The notes under the pieces were generated by a model, which saw only the letters and a program-made list of their open reading frames with translations, made no database searches and was not told the origin of the DNA. Positions 45,540 to 55,090 of a DNA stretch of 64,000 nucleotides are shown here, in pieces. The translations under genes were made by a program, and so were the position numbers. Source of the stretch: Blattabacterium sp. (Cryptocercus punctulatus) str. Cpu (GTDB lineage: Bacteria; Bacteroidota; Bacteroidia; Flavobacteriales; Blattabacteriaceae); contig NC_016621.1 of NCBI RefSeq assembly GCF_000236405.1, positions 409,001 through 473,000 of the forward strand, written 5' to 3'. How positions within the stretch are numbered: position 1 is the stretch's first letter; each line of letters starts with the position of its first letter.

Positions 45540-46379
45540 ATGGCATGGTTTTTAAGAAAAAAAAAGAATATTATTACCCCTATAGAAGATAGAAAAGATT
45601 TACCTAAAGGGCTTTGGTACAGAACTCCAAATGGAAAAATTATAGATACGGATGAACTAAAAAAAAATGCATATGTGAGTCTAGAAGATGGATATCATGT
45701 AAGAATTCATAGCAAAGAATATTTTGATATTCTTTTTGATAATGGAAAATTTTCAGAAAAAAATATTAAAATGATTAGTAAAGATCCTATAAAATGGATG
45801 GATAGAAAAAAATATACAGATAGAATTGAGGAAGCAAGAAAAAAAACAAATTTATATGATGCTATTAGAACAGGAGTTGGAAAAATAAATGGGATGGATA
45901 TAATTATTTCTTGTATGGATTTTTCTTTTATAGGAGGATCTATGGGATCTGTAGTAGGAGAAAAAATATCTAGAGCTATAAAACATTGTATTGAAAAAAG
46001 ATTTCCATATGTATTGATATCTAAATCTGGAGGGGCAAGAATCATGGAATCTTCTTTTTCTTTAATGCAAATGGCTAAAACAATAGCTAGATTAACTCAG
46101 TTACGTGATTCAAGAATTCCTTATATATCCATTCTTACAGATCCAACTACAGGAGGGGTTACAGCATCTTATGCATTACTTGGAGATATAAATATAGCCG
46201 AACCAGGTGCTTTAATTGGATTTGCTGGACCTAGAGTAATTAGAGAAACTATTGGAAAAAATCTTCCAGATGGATTTCAAACTTCAGAATTTCTTCTAGA
46301 ACATGGATTTATAGATTTCATTTCTTCTAGAATTGATTTAAAAAAAAATATATCCAATCTTGTTTCTATGATGATGTAA
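45540..46379 (+). CDS. accD: Acetyl-CoA carboxylase, carboxyltransferase beta subunit
   Basis: Transfers the carboxyl group from biotin to acetyl-CoA, first step of fatty acid synthesis. 279 residues. The carboxyltransferase core shows [17 protein letters not shown] (about 122-138), [20 protein letters not shown] (about 161-180), [13 protein letters not shown] (about 199-211) and [15 protein letters not shown] (about 222-236). The N-terminal zinc finger of E. coli AccD (CxxC...CxxC) is replaced by [15 protein letters not shown] and [12 protein letters not shown], with no cysteine, which I recall as usual in Flavobacteriia. Partner accA is not in the window. Confidence 0.95.
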   Translation: MAWFLRKKKNIITPIEDRKDLPKGLWYRTPNGKIIDTDELKKNAYVSLEDGYHVRIHSKEYFDILFDNGKFSEKNIKMISKDPIKWMDRKKYTDRIEEARKKTNLYDAIRTGVGKINGMDIIISCMDFSFIGGSMGSVVGEKISRAIKHCIEKRFPYVLISKSGGARIMESSFSLMQMAKTIARLTQLRDSRIPYISILTDPTTGGVTASYALLGDINIAEPGALIGFAGPRVIRETIGKNLPDGFQTSEFLLEHGFIDFISSRIDLKKNISNLVSMMM

Positions 46380-46385
46380 AAAAAA

Positions 46386-47939
46386 TTATTCCCATTCTAT
46401 AGTTGCTGGAGGTTTAGAAGTAATATCGTATACTAAACGATTAATTCCATTAACTTCATTAATTATTCTACTCGAAACTTTTTCTAAAAAATTATAAGGT
46501 AAATGTGAAAAAGTAGCAGTCATAAAATCTTCCGTATTTGTAACACGTAATACAGAGACATATTCATAGGTTCGTTTATCACCCATTACTCCTACGGATT
46601 TTATAGGTAATAATACTATAAAAGCTTGACTTACAAATTTATATAAATTATAATTTTTTAATTCTTGCAAAAGAATCATTTCCGCTTCTTTAAGAATAGA
46701 AATTTTTTTCTTATTTACTTCTCCAATAATCCGAATGCTTAATCCAGGACCTGGAAATGGATGTTGGTATAAAATTTCTTTTGGAATTCCTAAATATTTT
46801 CCTATTTTTCGTACTTCATCTTTAAATAATTCTTTTAATGGTTCCAAAAGTTTCAATTTCATTAAATTAGGTAATCCTCCTACATTATGATGAGATTTAA
46901 TAAAAAAAGTATTTTTTAATAATTTGGATGAAGAATATGTAGAAGATTCAATGACATCTGAATATATAGTTCCCTGCGCTAAAAATTCTACATTTTTAAT
47001 TTTTTTTGATTCTTCTTGAAAAATAGAAACAAATTCTTTCCCGATAATTTTTCTTTTCATTTCAGGATCAATAATTCCAATTAAACTAGATAAAAATCGT
47101 TTTTTAGCATCTATTATTTTAATAAATAAATTCATTTTTTTACAAAAAAAAGATATTTTTTCTTTTTCTTCTTTTATAAGAAAACCAGTATCAACGAAAA
47201 TGCAATGTAAGGATGAACCAATAGCTTTTTTAATGATATAAGCGGCTACAAAAGAATCTACACCTCCTGAAAATCCTAATATTACTTTTTTAGTATCTAC
47301 AAGTTTTCTTATTTTTTCTACATTTTTTTGTACAAAATGGTTTAGTTTCCAGTTTGGGTAACACTTACAAATATGAAGTATAAAATTTTTCATGATCGAA
47401 ACTCCAAATTCGGTATGATTCACTTCTGGATGAAATTGTACGGCATAAATATCTTTATTTTTATGAATTAAAGCTGCAATAGCACAAGAAGAAGTATGTC
47501 CAATCACTTTTAATTCTTTTGGAATCTTTTTTATTTCATCAAAATGACTCATCCAAACAATAGATTTTTTAGGAATTCCGTGGAATAAATCATTTTTACA
47601 ATGATCTATCATAAAAATAGATTTTCCATATTCTTTATACTTTGATCTTTCTATTTTTCCTCCAAAAAGAAAAGAAATAAGTTGCATTCCATAACAAATT
47701 CCAAGTATCGGAATATTCAATTGAAATATATTTTTAGATATTAATGGAGGATTTTCGTCATAAACAGAAAAAGGACTTCCAGATAAAACAATCCCTTTTG
47801 GTTTTTTGGATAAAATATTATGAATAGAAATATCATAAGGATATAAATGGGCATATACTCCTATATCTCGAATTCTTCGTGCAATTATCTTGCTATATTG
47901 GGAACCAAAATCTAATACCAAAATAGAGTCTTTTTTCAT
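46386..47939 (-). CDS. guaA: GMP synthase (glutamine-hydrolysing)
   Basis: Aminates XMP to GMP. 517 residues in a single chain. The glutaminase domain (about 1-190) has the nucleophile Cys82 in LGICYGMQLI and His/Glu in VQFHPEVNHT (about 170-179). The ATP pyrophosphatase domain has the PP-loop GFSGGVDSFVAA (about 222-233), and the C-terminal dimerisation domain ends in ITSKPPATIEWE, the standard end. It terminates the minus-strand purine block, only 6 bp from the stop of convergent accD. guaB, which makes XMP, is not in the window. Confidence 0.97.
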   Translation of the reverse strand: MKKDSILVLDFGSQYSKIIARRIRDIGVYAHLYPYDISIHNILSKKPKGIVLSGSPFSVYDENPPLISKNIFQLNIPILGICYGMQLISFLFGGKIERSKYKEYGKSIFMIDHCKNDLFHGIPKKSIVWMSHFDEIKKIPKELKVIGHTSSCAIAALIHKNKDIYAVQFHPEVNHTEFGVSIMKNFILHICKCYPNWKLNHFVQKNVEKIRKLVDTKKVILGFSGGVDSFVAAYIIKKAIGSSLHCIFVDTGFLIKEEKEKISFFCKKMNLFIKIIDAKKRFLSSLIGIIDPEMKRKIIGKEFVSIFQEESKKIKNVEFLAQGTIYSDVIESSTYSSSKLLKNTFFIKSHHNVGGLPNLMKLKLLEPLKELFKDEVRKIGKYLGIPKEILYQHPFPGPGLSIRIIGEVNKKKISILKEAEMILLQELKNYNLYKFVSQAFIVLLPIKSVGVMGDKRTYEYVSVLRVTNTEDFMTATFSHLPYNFLEKVSSRIINEVNGINRLVYDITSKPPATIEWE

Positions 47940-47980
47940 TATAATTTTTTTTGTATCATTGGAATTTTTTTAAAAAAAAA

Positions 47981-49216
47981 CTATAATCCAATATCTTTTC
48001 TAAAATACAAGTTTTCAAAATGAATTTTTTTTACCTTATTATAAGCTATTTTTCTAGCGGAATCTCCTGTACTCCCAATTCCTACGATATTTAAAACTCG
48101 TCCATGTGATGTCATCCATTTTTCTTTTTCTTTTTTAGCCCCAGCAATATAAAAAGGTTCTTTTAAAGAATTTAATCCATTTATAATTTTTCCACTTTCA
48201 TATTGTTCCGGATAGCCTTTTGAAGATAGTACGATACAACAAGAACATAATTTTTTCCAAGAAATAGATATTTCTTTTTGAAGAAATACCGACTGGATTA
48301 TATGAAAAAAATTACTTTCCATTAATGGCAATAAAGTTTGAGTTTCAGGATCTCCCATACGAGTATTATACTCTAATAAGTATACACTATTTGAAGTGAT
48401 CATTAATCCGAAATAAATAAATCCGAAAAAAGTTAATTTTTCTAAAAAAAGTCCTTTTAAAGTTGGTTCCAATATATTTTTTTGAAAATCTATCCAAACT
48501 TCATCGTTCATATAGGGATTAGGTGCTATCGTACCCATTCCTCCTGTATTTCTACCAGTTTCTTTTTCTCCAATTTTTTTGTAATCTTTAGCGGATAAAA
48601 AAGGAATAATATCTTTCCCATTAAATATGGATATAATAGAGGATTCATGACCTTTCAAAAATTCTTCTATGATAACTTTATTTCCAGATTTTCCAAATTT
48701 TTTATCTATCATAATAGAAGTTAAAGCCTGCTTTGCTTCGTTTTTATTTCTCACCAACATTACTCCTTTCCCTCCTGCTATACCACTTGTTTTTATAGCT
48801 ACAGAATAATTTTTTTTTTCTAAAAAAGCTACAGCTTTTTGATAAGAAGAAAAAACTTCGTATTTAGGAGTCCGTACTCCATATTTTTTCATAAATGATT
48901 TAGAAAAAACACGATCACCTTCTAATCTAGCAGCAAGGTAATGTGGACCCATAATTTTTAGTCCAAAATTTTTAAATACGTCTACAATTCCATCCAATAG
49001 AAAAGTTTCTGAACCAACAATAGTTATATCTATTGCATTTTTTTTAGCATATAAACATAAATCTAATGTTGTATAAGTATTTTTAATATTTTTTCCTATT
49101 TCATCGGTTCCTCCATTACCAGGATAAAAATAAAGATCTATAGTAGGAAAATCTTTTAAAAATTTTTTTCCCATAGCATGTTCACGCCCTCCATTTCCGA
49201 GAATTAAAACTTTCAT
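47981..49216 (-). CDS. purD: Phosphoribosylamine-glycine ligase (GAR synthetase)
   Basis: Second step of purine synthesis, an ATP-grasp ligase. 411 residues. Motifs: VLILGNGGREHAMGKKF (about 3-19), the ATP-grasp loop SGIAGGKGVMLVRN (about 144-157), and EYNTRMGDPETQTLLPLM (about 280-297), which carries the metal ligands. It is followed by guaA after 41 bp and preceded by purH at 11 bp, consistent with co-transcription. Confidence 0.97.
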   Translation of the reverse strand: MKVLILGNGGREHAMGKKFLKDFPTIDLYFYPGNGGTDEIGKNIKNTYTTLDLCLYAKKNAIDITIVGSETFLLDGIVDVFKNFGLKIMGPHYLAARLEGDRVFSKSFMKKYGVRTPKYEVFSSYQKAVAFLEKKNYSVAIKTSGIAGGKGVMLVRNKNEAKQALTSIMIDKKFGKSGNKVIIEEFLKGHESSIISIFNGKDIIPFLSAKDYKKIGEKETGRNTGGMGTIAPNPYMNDEVWIDFQKNILEPTLKGLFLEKLTFFGFIYFGLMITSNSVYLLEYNTRMGDPETQTLLPLMESNFFHIIQSVFLQKEISISWKKLCSCCIVLSSKGYPEQYESGKIINGLNSLKEPFYIAGAKKEKEKWMTSHGRVLNIVGIGSTGDSARKIAYNKVKKIHFENLYFRKDIGL

Positions 49217-49227
49217 AATATTTTTTT

Positions 49228-50745
49228 TTAATGTTTAAAATGTCTTTTTCCCGTAAAAGCCATAGCTATTCCATGTTCATCACAAGCTTTTATAGATTCT
49301 TTATCACGAATAGATCCTCCGGGTTGAATAATTGCTCTTATTTTACCGGATATCGCAGCTTCATCTACTATATCCCGAAAAGGGAAAAAAGCATCCGAAA
49401 CAAGGACTAAATCTTCTTTGCTTTTTTCTAAAGCTCTTTCTATAGCTTGACGAGCTGCCCAAATTCTATTGGTTTGACCTCCCGAAATTCCTAAAGTTTG
49501 TGTACCTTGAGCTACAACAATAGCATTTGATTTTACATATTTTACTACTTTTTGAGCAAAAAATAAAGATCTTATTTCTTGATCAGAAAATTTTTTTTTG
49601 GTTACTATTTGATAATCATAAGATAAAGGAGGATCTACTTGTTGTACCAACATTCCTCCATCTATTTTTACATATTCCAATTTATCAGAAATAGGATTTT
49701 TTATACTAATGATTCTTATATTTTTTTTTTGTTTTAAAATACTCAATCCATTTTTTTCATAACTAGGAGATAAAATAACTTCTAAAAATAGACTATTCAT
49801 TTTATTCGCTAATTCTTTTGTTATTGGAACATTTACTGCAATAATTCCTCCAAAATAAGAAATAGAATCCGCATAATAAGTTTTTTTAAATGCATCTAGA
49901 ACATTTTTGCCTAAGGCAACACTACATGGTGTTGCATGTTTCACAGTACAACAAGCTGGTTCAGAAAATTGCGATACTACTTTCCAAGCTATATCCATAT
50001 CTCTTAAATTATTAAAAGAAAGATTTTTACCATGTAATTGATGAAAATGACACATTGCTCCATTATGAATAGTACTAATATAATAAGCTGCTTCCTGATG
50101 AGGATTTTCCCCATAACGAAGATTCATTTTTTTTTCATAAGAAAAATGTAAATAAGTAGGAAAATTTTCTTCCATTAAAAAATATTGAGAAATTGCAGAA
50201 TCATAAGCAGAAGTAAGATTAAATACTTTTCCTGCTAATTTTTTTCTCAACTTTAATGAAGTATTCCCATAGTTTTCAATTTCATTTTTTACTAATATAT
50301 AATCTTTTTTATCTGTAATAGGGGTTACATGAAAAAAATTTTTAGCTGCTGCTCGCAACATAGATAGTCCTCCTATATCAATAAATTCAATTATAGAATT
50401 AATTGATTTTTTATGGAATTTATCAAAAAATGGGTAAAAATTTACCAATACAATATCAATAGGATTAATTCCGTGAAAATGAATACTTTTCATATGTTTA
50501 TCAATAGACCGATTAGCAAGAATACCCCCATAAATAGATGGATGAATAGTTTTTATTCTTCCATCTAAAATTTCAGGAAAAGAAATGATATTTTCTATTT
50601 TTAGAACATTAGATATTCCATTTTTTTTTAAGTATTGATAAGTACCACAAGTAGAAATAATTTGATATTCTTTTTTATCTAAAAAATAGACAAAATCAAA
50701 TAATTCTTCATTTTTTTCATAAACACTAATCAAAGCTCTTTTCAT
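49228..50745 (-). CDS. purH: AICAR transformylase / IMP cyclohydrolase
   Basis: Last two steps to IMP. 505 residues. The N-terminal MGS-like cyclohydrolase domain (about 1-195) begins ALISVYEKNEELFDFVYFL and includes GRIKTIHPSIYGGILA (about 62-77). The C-terminal transformylase uses 10-formyl-THF and shows LRYGENPHQEAAYY (about 208-221) and CTVKHATPCSVAL (about 262-274) with the Lys-His catalytic pair. It takes AICAR from the HisHF reaction as well as from de novo synthesis. Confidence 0.97.
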   Translation of the reverse strand: MKRALISVYEKNEELFDFVYFLDKKEYQIISTCGTYQYLKKNGISNVLKIENIISFPEILDGRIKTIHPSIYGGILANRSIDKHMKSIHFHGINPIDIVLVNFYPFFDKFHKKSINSIIEFIDIGGLSMLRAAAKNFFHVTPITDKKDYILVKNEIENYGNTSLKLRKKLAGKVFNLTSAYDSAISQYFLMEENFPTYLHFSYEKKMNLRYGENPHQEAAYYISTIHNGAMCHFHQLHGKNLSFNNLRDMDIAWKVVSQFSEPACCTVKHATPCSVALGKNVLDAFKKTYYADSISYFGGIIAVNVPITKELANKMNSLFLEVILSPSYEKNGLSILKQKKNIRIISIKNPISDKLEYVKIDGGMLVQQVDPPLSYDYQIVTKKKFSDQEIRSLFFAQKVVKYVKSNAIVVAQGTQTLGISGGQTNRIWAARQAIERALEKSKEDLVLVSDAFFPFRDIVDEAAISGKIRAIIQPGGSIRDKESIKACDEHGIAMAFTGKRHFKH

Positions 50746-50805
50746 ATATATAATAATTAAAGAATTCGAAATTTTTATGGATATAAAAAAAAATAATATA
50801 ATAGG

Positions 50806-51369
50806 TCAAATATTGTTTAAATATTGAATGAGTATTTCTTTTTCTATGATAGATATTTTTTTAGATAACGATATTGGAGTTTCTTTTGAAAAAATATTAC
50901 ATGATTTTTTTAAAATTATATTTCCTGAATCAATATTTTTAGTTACATAATGAACTGTAGCACCTGATATTTTTTCTTTATTATTAATCACTTTTTGATG
51001 TACTCTCATTCCATACATACCTTTTCCTCCATATTTAGGTAAAAGAGATGGATGAATATTTATGATTTTTCCATCCCATTTATCACAAAATTCCGAATCA
51101 AGTATTGAAAGAAAACCACAAAGTACTATAATATCTGGGCTTTTTTTTATAAAAATATTATCTATCTCTTTAGATAAAAGTATTTTTTTAGTCTTTTTTA
51201 AAGAAAAAGTTGTAATATTTTCTTTCGATGCATATTGAATAGCTTTACAAGATCTATCAGAAATAACTGTATCTATCTTAACTTTAGAAAGTTTTCCATT
51301 AGAAATAGATTCTAGAATATGCTGCATATTTGTCCCTTTTCCAGAGACCAAAATAGATATTTTTTTCAT
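50806..51369 (-). CDS. purN: Phosphoribosylglycinamide formyltransferase
   Basis: 10-formyl-THF-dependent GAR formylation, third purine step. 187 residues. The phosphate loop is VSGKGTNMQHILE (about 8-20), the catalytic segment INIHPSLLPKYGGKGMYG (about 101-118) with Asn, His, and SGATVHYVTKNIDSGNII (about 135-152) with the catalytic Asp. The formyl donor is made by FolD, also in the window. A 60 bp gap separates it from purH. Confidence 0.96.
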   Translation of the reverse strand: MKKISILVSGKGTNMQHILESISNGKLSKVKIDTVISDRSCKAIQYASKENITTFSLKKTKKILLSKEIDNIFIKKSPDIIVLCGFLSILDSEFCDKWDGKIINIHPSLLPKYGGKGMYGMRVHQKVINNKEKISGATVHYVTKNIDSGNIILKKSCNIFSKETPISLSKKISIIEKEILIQYLNNI

Positions 51370-51379
51370 AAAAATATTT

Positions 51380-52366
51380 TTATTTCAAAAATACTTTTTT
51401 ATCTCCTTTAACTATATTTCCAAATACAAAAGGATTTTCTCCTAAAAAACGTAATCTATCAAAAATTGGACCTTGATCTTTAATAGAAACTATTATAATC
51501 ATTCCAACTCCCATATTAAAAGTATGCCACATTTTTTGATCGGATAAAAAACCTTTTTCCTGAATATGATTAAAAATAGGTAGAATAGGAATTTTTTTTT
51601 TATCTACTATAGCTAATAAATTTTCTGGAAGAACACGAAATAAATTATCGTATATCCCCCCTCCAGTAACATGAACTAATCCGTGAATTACAAACTCTTT
51701 TAATAAAATCTGAATAGTAGAATAATAAATTCTAGTTGGAATTAAAAGAGTCTCATAAAATGGTTTTTTTTGGAATTTTTTCATCAATAAATCTTCTGTA
51801 TAAAAAATATTTCGAATTAAAGAAAAACCATTGCTATGTACACCTGAAGATGGTATTCCAATTAAAATATCTCCTTCTTTAATTGTTTTTTTTCCATCTA
51901 TAACCTTTTTTTTCTCTACAATACCTACACAAAATCCTGCTATATCATAATCTTTTTTTTTGTAAATACTTGGAATTTCAGCTATTTCTCCGCCAATAAG
52001 ACAGGTATTCGTTTTTTTACAAGAGGTTGCTATACCTTGTATAATTTTTTCTGCAATGTTAGAATCCAGTTTACCACAAGCTAAATAATCTAGAAAAAAT
52101 AATGGCTTTGCTCCATGACATAATATATCATTGGCACACATAGCAAAACAATCTTCTCCAATGACATCATATTTTTGGTAATTAATAGCTAAAAGAAGTT
52201 TAGTCCCAACACCATCAACACCAGATACCAAAACAGGTTCTTTATACTCAGAGGAAGGCATTTTATAAAGTGCTGCAAAATTATCTAATGAGCCAATTAC
52301 CTTATTGTTATAAGTTTTTTCTAAAATTGGACTAATTTTATATATGGTACGATTACTTTCTTTCAT
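51380..52366 (-). CDS. purM: Phosphoribosylformylglycinamidine cyclo-ligase (AIR synthetase)
   Basis: Fifth step, closing the imidazole ring with ATP. The start is the ATG at 52366; the longer frame uses a TTG. That gives 328 residues, with a slightly shortened N-terminus lacking the usual YKDAGVDI stretch. Key segments are PVLVSGVDGVGTKLLLA (about 46-62), CANDILCHGAKPLFFLDYLA (about 78-97), GGEIAEIP (about 129-136) and IPSSGVHSNGFSL (about 171-183). It belongs to the PurM/PurL ATP-binding superfamily and lies between purF and purN. Confidence 0.95.
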   Translation of the reverse strand: MKESNRTIYKISPILEKTYNNKVIGSLDNFAALYKMPSSEYKEPVLVSGVDGVGTKLLLAINYQKYDVIGEDCFAMCANDILCHGAKPLFFLDYLACGKLDSNIAEKIIQGIATSCKKTNTCLIGGEIAEIPSIYKKKDYDIAGFCVGIVEKKKVIDGKKTIKEGDILIGIPSSGVHSNGFSLIRNIFYTEDLLMKKFQKKPFYETLLIPTRIYYSTIQILLKEFVIHGLVHVTGGGIYDNLFRVLPENLLAIVDKKKIPILPIFNHIQEKGFLSDQKMWHTFNMGVGMIIIVSIKDQGPIFDRLRFLGENPFVFGNIVKGDKKVFLK

Positions 52367-52384
52367 TATTACTATAATATACAA

Positions 52385-53815
52385 TCATTTTTTTTTATGA
52401 ATAGGATAATTCCCAGTAAAACAACCGAAACAATAATTATTACTTCCAAGAATATCGATTAAATTAGCCATACTTAAAAATTCTAAACTATCTACATCTA
52501 AAAATTTAGCTATACTTTCCTTATCTATATTGAATGAAATTAGATCTTTTTTAGTAGGAGTATCTATACCTAAATAACATGGAGCTATAATAGGTGGAGA
52601 TGCACTTCTAAAATGAATTTCTTTTGCTCCTGATTTTCTTAAAATATAAACTAATCTACGACTCGTAGTCCCACGAACAATAGAATCATCAATAATTACA
52701 ATACGTTTTCCTCTAATTTCATTTAAAATAGAATTTAGTTTTAAATTCACCATTTTTTCACGCATTTCTTGTTTTGGTAAAATAAAAGATCTTCCAATAT
52801 ATTTATTTTTTACTAAAATTGGTTTGAAAGGGATTCCGGATGCTTTAGAATATCCAATAGCTGCTGGCACACCAGAATCTGGGACTCCAATAACGACATC
52901 TGCTACTACTGGATGTTGTTCATAAAGAACTTCTCCACTTTTTTCACGAACTGCATAAACGTTTATATTTTCAATGAAAGAATCAGGACGGGAAAAATAA
53001 ATATATTCAAAGGAACATATTCTTCGTTTTGTATCCCTTTTTTTTCTAAGAAGAGAAAATTGAATTGATTTTTTATCGACAATAGCTATTTCTCCTGGAA
53101 ATAAATCTCTTACATAATATCCCCCCACAGAATCTATTCCACAAGTTTCAGAACTAAATATATAAGTTTTTTCATTAAGCATACCATAACATAAAGGGCG
53201 AATTCCATTTGGATCTCTAAAAGCAGCAATTTTATTATCCATAAGAACTATTACAGAATAAGCTCCTTTAATATCAAAAGTTGTTTTTTGAATAGCTATT
53301 TTTAAATTATTCTCAGATTCTAATAAATATTTTTGTATTAAACGTAAAATTACTTCGGAATCTGAATCAGAGGATATAAATGTAATTCCTTTCGATTCTA
53401 AATTTTTCCGAATTGTTTTAGCATTTATTAAATTTCCATTATGGACAATAGAAATGATACTTTTACCATAGATATCTTCTCCAAAAAATGGTTGAATATT
53501 TTTTTGGCTTTGTCCTCCTTCTGTAGAATATCGTGTATGTCCAATAACAGCATTTCCATGATAACATTCAGAATTCGAAATTTTTTTAAAGGAATCTAAA
53601 ACAAGACCTTCACTTTTATGAGATAAAATAAATCCATCTCGTAAAACCGAAAAACCACATGCTTCTTGACCTCGGTGTTGTAAGGCAAATAAACCAAACT
53701 GAATGAGAGAAAATGTATCTATTTTATGAATAGAATAAATTCCAAAAACTCCGCATTCCTCATGAAATTTATCATAATAATTTTTTTTTTCTAGAATAGG
53801 AAATAATTGAGACAT
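52385..53815 (-). CDS. purF: Amidophosphoribosyltransferase
   Basis: Committed first step, PRPP plus glutamine to phosphoribosylamine. 476 residues. The mature N-terminal nucleophile is Cys21 in HEECGVFGIYS, so a 20-residue propeptide must be removed, as in B. subtilis PurF. The PRPP loop is RIVIIDDSIVRGTTSRR (about 356-372). Four cysteines in RRICSFEYIYFSRP, APCYLGIDTP and NYCFGCFTGNYP match the [4Fe-4S] ligands of the B. subtilis type. It is a likely control point through nucleotide feedback (family knowledge). Confidence 0.97.
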   Translation of the reverse strand: MSQLFPILEKKNYYDKFHEECGVFGIYSIHKIDTFSLIQFGLFALQHRGQEACGFSVLRDGFILSHKSEGLVLDSFKKISNSECYHGNAVIGHTRYSTEGGQSQKNIQPFFGEDIYGKSIISIVHNGNLINAKTIRKNLESKGITFISSDSDSEVILRLIQKYLLESENNLKIAIQKTTFDIKGAYSVIVLMDNKIAAFRDPNGIRPLCYGMLNEKTYIFSSETCGIDSVGGYYVRDLFPGEIAIVDKKSIQFSLLRKKRDTKRRICSFEYIYFSRPDSFIENINVYAVREKSGEVLYEQHPVVADVVIGVPDSGVPAAIGYSKASGIPFKPILVKNKYIGRSFILPKQEMREKMVNLKLNSILNEIRGKRIVIIDDSIVRGTTSRRLVYILRKSGAKEIHFRSASPPIIAPCYLGIDTPTKKDLISFNIDKESIAKFLDVDSLEFLSMANLIDILGSNNYCFGCFTGNYPIHKKK

Positions 53816-53862
53816 CCTCTTTTTTTTTTATGGAAAAAGAAAATATTTGTCCCTTAAATGGA

Positions 53863-54591
53863 TTAACCTGCATTTAGCCTTTTTAATATTTCCATATAAG
53901 TATCTATTACCTCTTCCTTATCATTAAATTTATTTCTAAATCTGTCTTTATCAAGTTTTTTCATTGTTTTTCTATCCCAAAGACGACATGTATCAGGACT
54001 AATTTCATCAGAAAGTAAAATTTGATTTTTTTTATTTTTTCCAAATTCTATTTTAAAATCTACCAATATAATATTTTTATCTAAAAAATATTTTTTCAGA
54101 ATATTGTTAATATTTGATACAATTCGATTAACTTTATTTAATTCTTCATAAGAAATTAGATTTAAGAATACAGCATGATGGTGGTTTAACCATGGGTCTT
54201 TTAATCCATCATTCTTGTAAAATATTTCAATAATTGGATTATCTATAGTAATTCCTTCATTTATATCTAAACGTCTAGACATACTTCCAGCAACAATATT
54301 TCGAACTACAAATTCTAATGGTATCATATCCAATTTATAACACAATTGTTCTCTATTATTTATCTTACGAATAAAATGATTCCTTACTCCATAATCTTTA
54401 AGGAATTTAAATATTAATGTTGTTATTTCATTATTTAAAATTCCTTTATCTTGTAATAATTCTTTTTTTAATCCATTTAAAGAAGTTATACTATCTTTAT
54501 AATGAATAATAATTTCATCTGGATTATCTGTAGAATAGATTTTTTTTGTTTTTCCTTCTAATAAATATTTTTTTTTAATCATACTGCTCAT
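53863..54591 (-). CDS. purC: SAICAR synthetase
   Basis: Joins CAIR and aspartate with ATP. Start at the ATG at 54591 (MSSMIKKKYLLEGKTKKIYS), 242 residues; a second ATG at 54582 also fits, while the longer frame needs a TTG overlapping purE. Motifs include LEGKTKKIYS, VVRNIVAGSMSRRL (about 90-103), LVDFKIEFGKNK (about 177-188) and LSDEISPDTCRLWD (about 194-207), with the residues that bind CAIR and ATP. It lies between purE and purF. Confidence 0.96.
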   Translation of the reverse strand: MSSMIKKKYLLEGKTKKIYSTDNPDEIIIHYKDSITSLNGLKKELLQDKGILNNEITTLIFKFLKDYGVRNHFIRKINNREQLCYKLDMIPLEFVVRNIVAGSMSRRLDINEGITIDNPIIEIFYKNDGLKDPWLNHHHAVFLNLISYEELNKVNRIVSNINNILKKYFLDKNIILVDFKIEFGKNKKNQILLSDEISPDTCRLWDRKTMKKLDKDRFRNKFNDKEEVIDTYMEILKRLNAG

Positions 54592-54596
54592 AATAA

Positions 54597-55079
54597 TCAA
54601 TATTTATCTATTTCAGTCACTAATTTTTCTTTTTGTTTCATTCGAAATTTTAATAATAATTTTTTTATTTCTTTATATTTTATAGCTAATATATGAACGG
54701 ATAATAGAGCCGCATTGTATGCATTATTGATCCCTACTGTAGCAACAGGAACATCTTTAGGCATTTGAACAATGGAAAGTAGAGCGTCAATTCCACCTAA
54801 TAATCCATTATTAGCATAAATAGGAACTCCTATAACGGGTATAATAGTTCTTGAAGCTATAATTCCAGGTAAATGAGCAGATAAACCAGCTCCTGCAATA
54901 ATAAGTTCCATACCTTCTAAAGATTCTATTTTTTTTATTGTTTTTGATAATATATCTGGTAAACGATGTGCCGATATAATATAAGTTTTATTCTTTATAT
55001 TAAATATATTTAGTATATTTTCAGATATTTTCATTGTTGGTTTATCCGATATACTTCCACAAAATATAGCTACTTTCAT
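54597..55079 (-). CDS. purE: Phosphoribosylaminoimidazole carboxylase catalytic subunit (N5-CAIR mutase)
   Basis: 160 residues with the PurE fold: VAIFCGSISDKPTMK (about 3-17), IISAHRLPD (about 34-42), AGAGLSAHLPGIIASRTIIP (about 62-81) and SIVQMPKDVPVATVGI (about 101-116). AHLPG and IVQMP favour the class I type, which in other bacteria uses N5-CAIR from PurK. No purK is found in this purine block, so either it is elsewhere, lost, or the protein uses bicarbonate-derived carboxylation directly; this cannot be decided here. Confidence 0.93.
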   Translation of the reverse strand: MKVAIFCGSISDKPTMKISENILNIFNIKNKTYIISAHRLPDILSKTIKKIESLEGMELIIAGAGLSAHLPGIIASRTIIPVIGVPIYANNGLLGGIDALLSIVQMPKDVPVATVGINNAYNAALLSVHILAIKYKEIKKLLLKFRMKQKEKLVTEIDKY

Positions 55080-55090
55080 ATAATTTTTTT

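Noticed and set aside
45707-46045. Minus-strand reading frame of 112 codons inside accD
   Set aside because: Antisense to a well-conserved catalytic core; it has no recognisable domain.
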